Assembly (NCBI GenBank): GCA_017936205.1
Contig: JAGBGB010000266.1
Coordinates: 1 to 7,927 of the forward strand
From: Oscillospiraceae bacterium
Lineage (GTDB): Bacteria > Bacillota > Clostridia > Oscillospirales > Oscillospiraceae
DNA length: 7,927 nucleotides
Reading direction: 5' to 3'
In this document: piece by piece, positions 7,049-7,927 of the stretch
Layout of the letters: each line of letters starts with the position of its first letter
Numbering within the stretch: position 1 is the stretch's first letter
The notes under the pieces: model-generated
What the model saw: only the letters and a program-made list of their open reading frames with translations
The model's database searches: none
What the model was told of the DNA's origin: nothing
Program-made: the position numbers and the translations under genes

Positions 7049-7665
7049 TGGAACTGATTGAACTGACTGTAAAAGAGTTTGCGGCTCTGACCGCATCCGA
7101 TGCCCCTGCTCCCGGTGGGGGAAGCATCTCTGCACTGTGCGGTGCACTGTCTGCTGCACTGGTAGAAATGGTTGCAAATTTGACCGTAAATAAGGAAAAA
7201 TACAAGGAATATAAGGAAGAAATGTGCGATATTTTGAATTTTGTTTCAAATATCAGACAAAAACTCCTTCTGGCAGTGGATGAAGATACCAGAGCTTTTG
7301 ACAAGTACATGGCAGCTCTTAGCTTACCGAAGGGGAGTGAGGAGCGCAAACAGGCCATGCAGGAAGGCTTAAAAGAAGCGGCACAGGTTCCGCTGTCTGT
7401 TGCAGAAACTGTTTGTACACTGTTTCCTAAATTAGAGTTAGCACTGACTCACGGAAACTCGAATGCTGTGACAGATGCCATGGTAGGCACCATGCTGGCA
7501 AGAACCTGCGCATTAGGAGCGATCTATAATGTGCGGATCAATCTCAGCTCTATTGCAGATGAAGCATTTATGAATGAGCTTAATCAAAAGTGTGATGCAC
7601 TGCAGAATATTGCGATGGAGGAAGAGCGCAGACTCCTCAGTGCCATTTCTATTTCCGGACTATAA
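7048..7665 (+). CDS. fchA: Formimidoyltetrahydrofolate cyclodeaminase
   Basis: This 205-residue enzyme closes 5-formimino-THF to 5,10-methenyl-THF with loss of ammonia, the last step that returns the histidine C2 carbon to the folate pool. Family landmarks are PAPGGGSISAL at 20-30, the DEDTRAFDKYMAA helix at 78-90, HGNSNAVTDA at 135-144 and NVRINL at 161-166; the predicted fold is all-helical. Length is that of the separate bacterial cyclodeaminase. The ATG shares its A with the last base of the ftcD stop codon (TAATG at 7046-7050), so translation is probably coupled to ftcD. A GGAG at 7033-7036 is rather far away (11 nt). The FT-then-CD order matches the order of domains in the fused animal protein. 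The same domain occurs in anaerobic purine fermenters, but the hut neighbours settle its role. Confidence 0.96.
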   Translation: MELIELTVKEFAALTASDAPAPGGGSISALCGALSAALVEMVANLTVNKEKYKEYKEEMCDILNFVSNIRQKLLLAVDEDTRAFDKYMAALSLPKGSEERKQAMQEGLKEAAQVPLSVAETVCTLFPKLELALTHGNSNAVTDAMVGTMLARTCALGAIYNVRINLSSIADEAFMNELNQKCDALQNIAMEEERRLLSAISISGL

Positions 7666-7677
7666 AAGGAGAATACT

Positions 7678-7927
7678 GTGAGGAAGTTCCAGATTTTACT
7701 ACTTATGATCTGTCTTTTGACGGGATGCAGTTCCACTATGATCATTCATCCTACTAAGGTTCCTGTAGAAGGAGAATTTCGCATCACTGTGTTGAAAGCT
7801 GGGCAGGCAGATGCCATCGTTCTGCATACTTTAACTCATACAGTTCTTATTGACTGTGGAGAACAGGATGACGGGGATGATTTGGTGGCATACTTACAAA
7901 ATCAGGGAGTAAAACATATAGATTACC
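7678..7927 (+). CDS. Predicted lipoprotein with ComEC-like metallo-beta-lactamase fold, N-terminal 83 residues (cut by right window edge)
   Basis: A GTG start at 7678 follows AAAAGGAG (7664-7671) by 6 nt, and the frame stays open to the end of the window. Residues 1-17 form a lipoprotein signal: RK at 2-3, a hydrophobic core at 6-14 and the lipobox Leu14-Thr15-Gly16-Cys17, so the mature protein should be lipid-anchored outside the cell membrane. After a short linker, FRITVLKAGQADAIVL (34-49) and TVLIDCG (55-61) match the first strands of the ComEC/Rec2-type metallo-beta-lactamase domain, whose usual form is LDVGQGDAILI followed by a LIDTG-like strand. The metal-binding HxHxDH motif would come just beyond the window, so catalytic competence cannot be judged. 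It lies 12 bp after fchA and is probably on the same transcript, but no link to histidine catabolism is known to me. Confidence 0.75.
   Translation, partial: MRKFQILLLMICLLTGCSSTMIIHPTKVPVEGEFRITVLKAGQADAIVLHTLTHTVLIDCGEQDDGDDLVAYLQNQGVKHIDY

Noticed and set aside
1..7927. CRISPR arrays, insertion sequences, tRNA or rRNA genes, phage remnants
   Set aside because: Reading through the window showed no regularly spaced repeats, terminal inverted repeats, transposase motifs or RNA gene cores; almost all of the DNA is accounted for by metabolic genes.

Overview
The window reads as a chromosomal stretch of a low-to-medium-GC Gram-positive anaerobe, most likely a clostridial Bacillota. The grounds are strong AGGAGG-type ribosome binding sites, sigma-A promoters with 17-bp spacers, cysteine-rich proteins, a long-form urocanase, and a histidine pathway that runs through formimino-tetrahydrofolate. 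I cannot name the species.

Left part (1-1127, minus strand): a tRNA-dihydrouridine synthase gene is followed 12 bp later by the start of an aldo/keto reductase that runs off the left edge. A consensus-like promoter for this pair lies at 1151-1179. The 187-bp divergent gap (1128-1314) also carries the promoter of the hut operon (1252-1280, TTGAAA-17 bp-TATAAT).

Centre and right (1315-7665, plus strand): a complete histidine-to-glutamate pathway in reaction order. hutH (histidine to urocanate plus ammonia), hutU (urocanate to imidazolonepropionate), hutI (to N-formimino-L-glutamate), ftcD (formimino group moved to tetrahydrofolate, releasing glutamate) and fchA (formimino-THF to methenyl-THF plus ammonia). 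One histidine thus gives one glutamate, two ammonia and one folate-bound C1 unit. The last five plus-strand genes, from hutU on, are packed with gaps of 13 bp or less; ftcD and fchA overlap by one base. No hut regulator, histidine permease or hutG is present in the window.

The one break in the operon is between hutH and hutU, where a strong intrinsic terminator (2871-2895) sits just before the hutU ribosome binding site. There is no room for a promoter after it, so every hutU transcript must read through the hairpin. This attenuator-like arrangement is the most interesting signal here. At the right edge (7678 onward) a lipoprotein with the beginning of a ComEC-like metallo-beta-lactamase fold starts 12 bp after fchA and is cut by the window end.

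Otherwise the region is ordinary metabolic DNA. I see no mobile element, CRISPR array, RNA gene or phage remnant, and no evidence of an undescribed multi-gene system.
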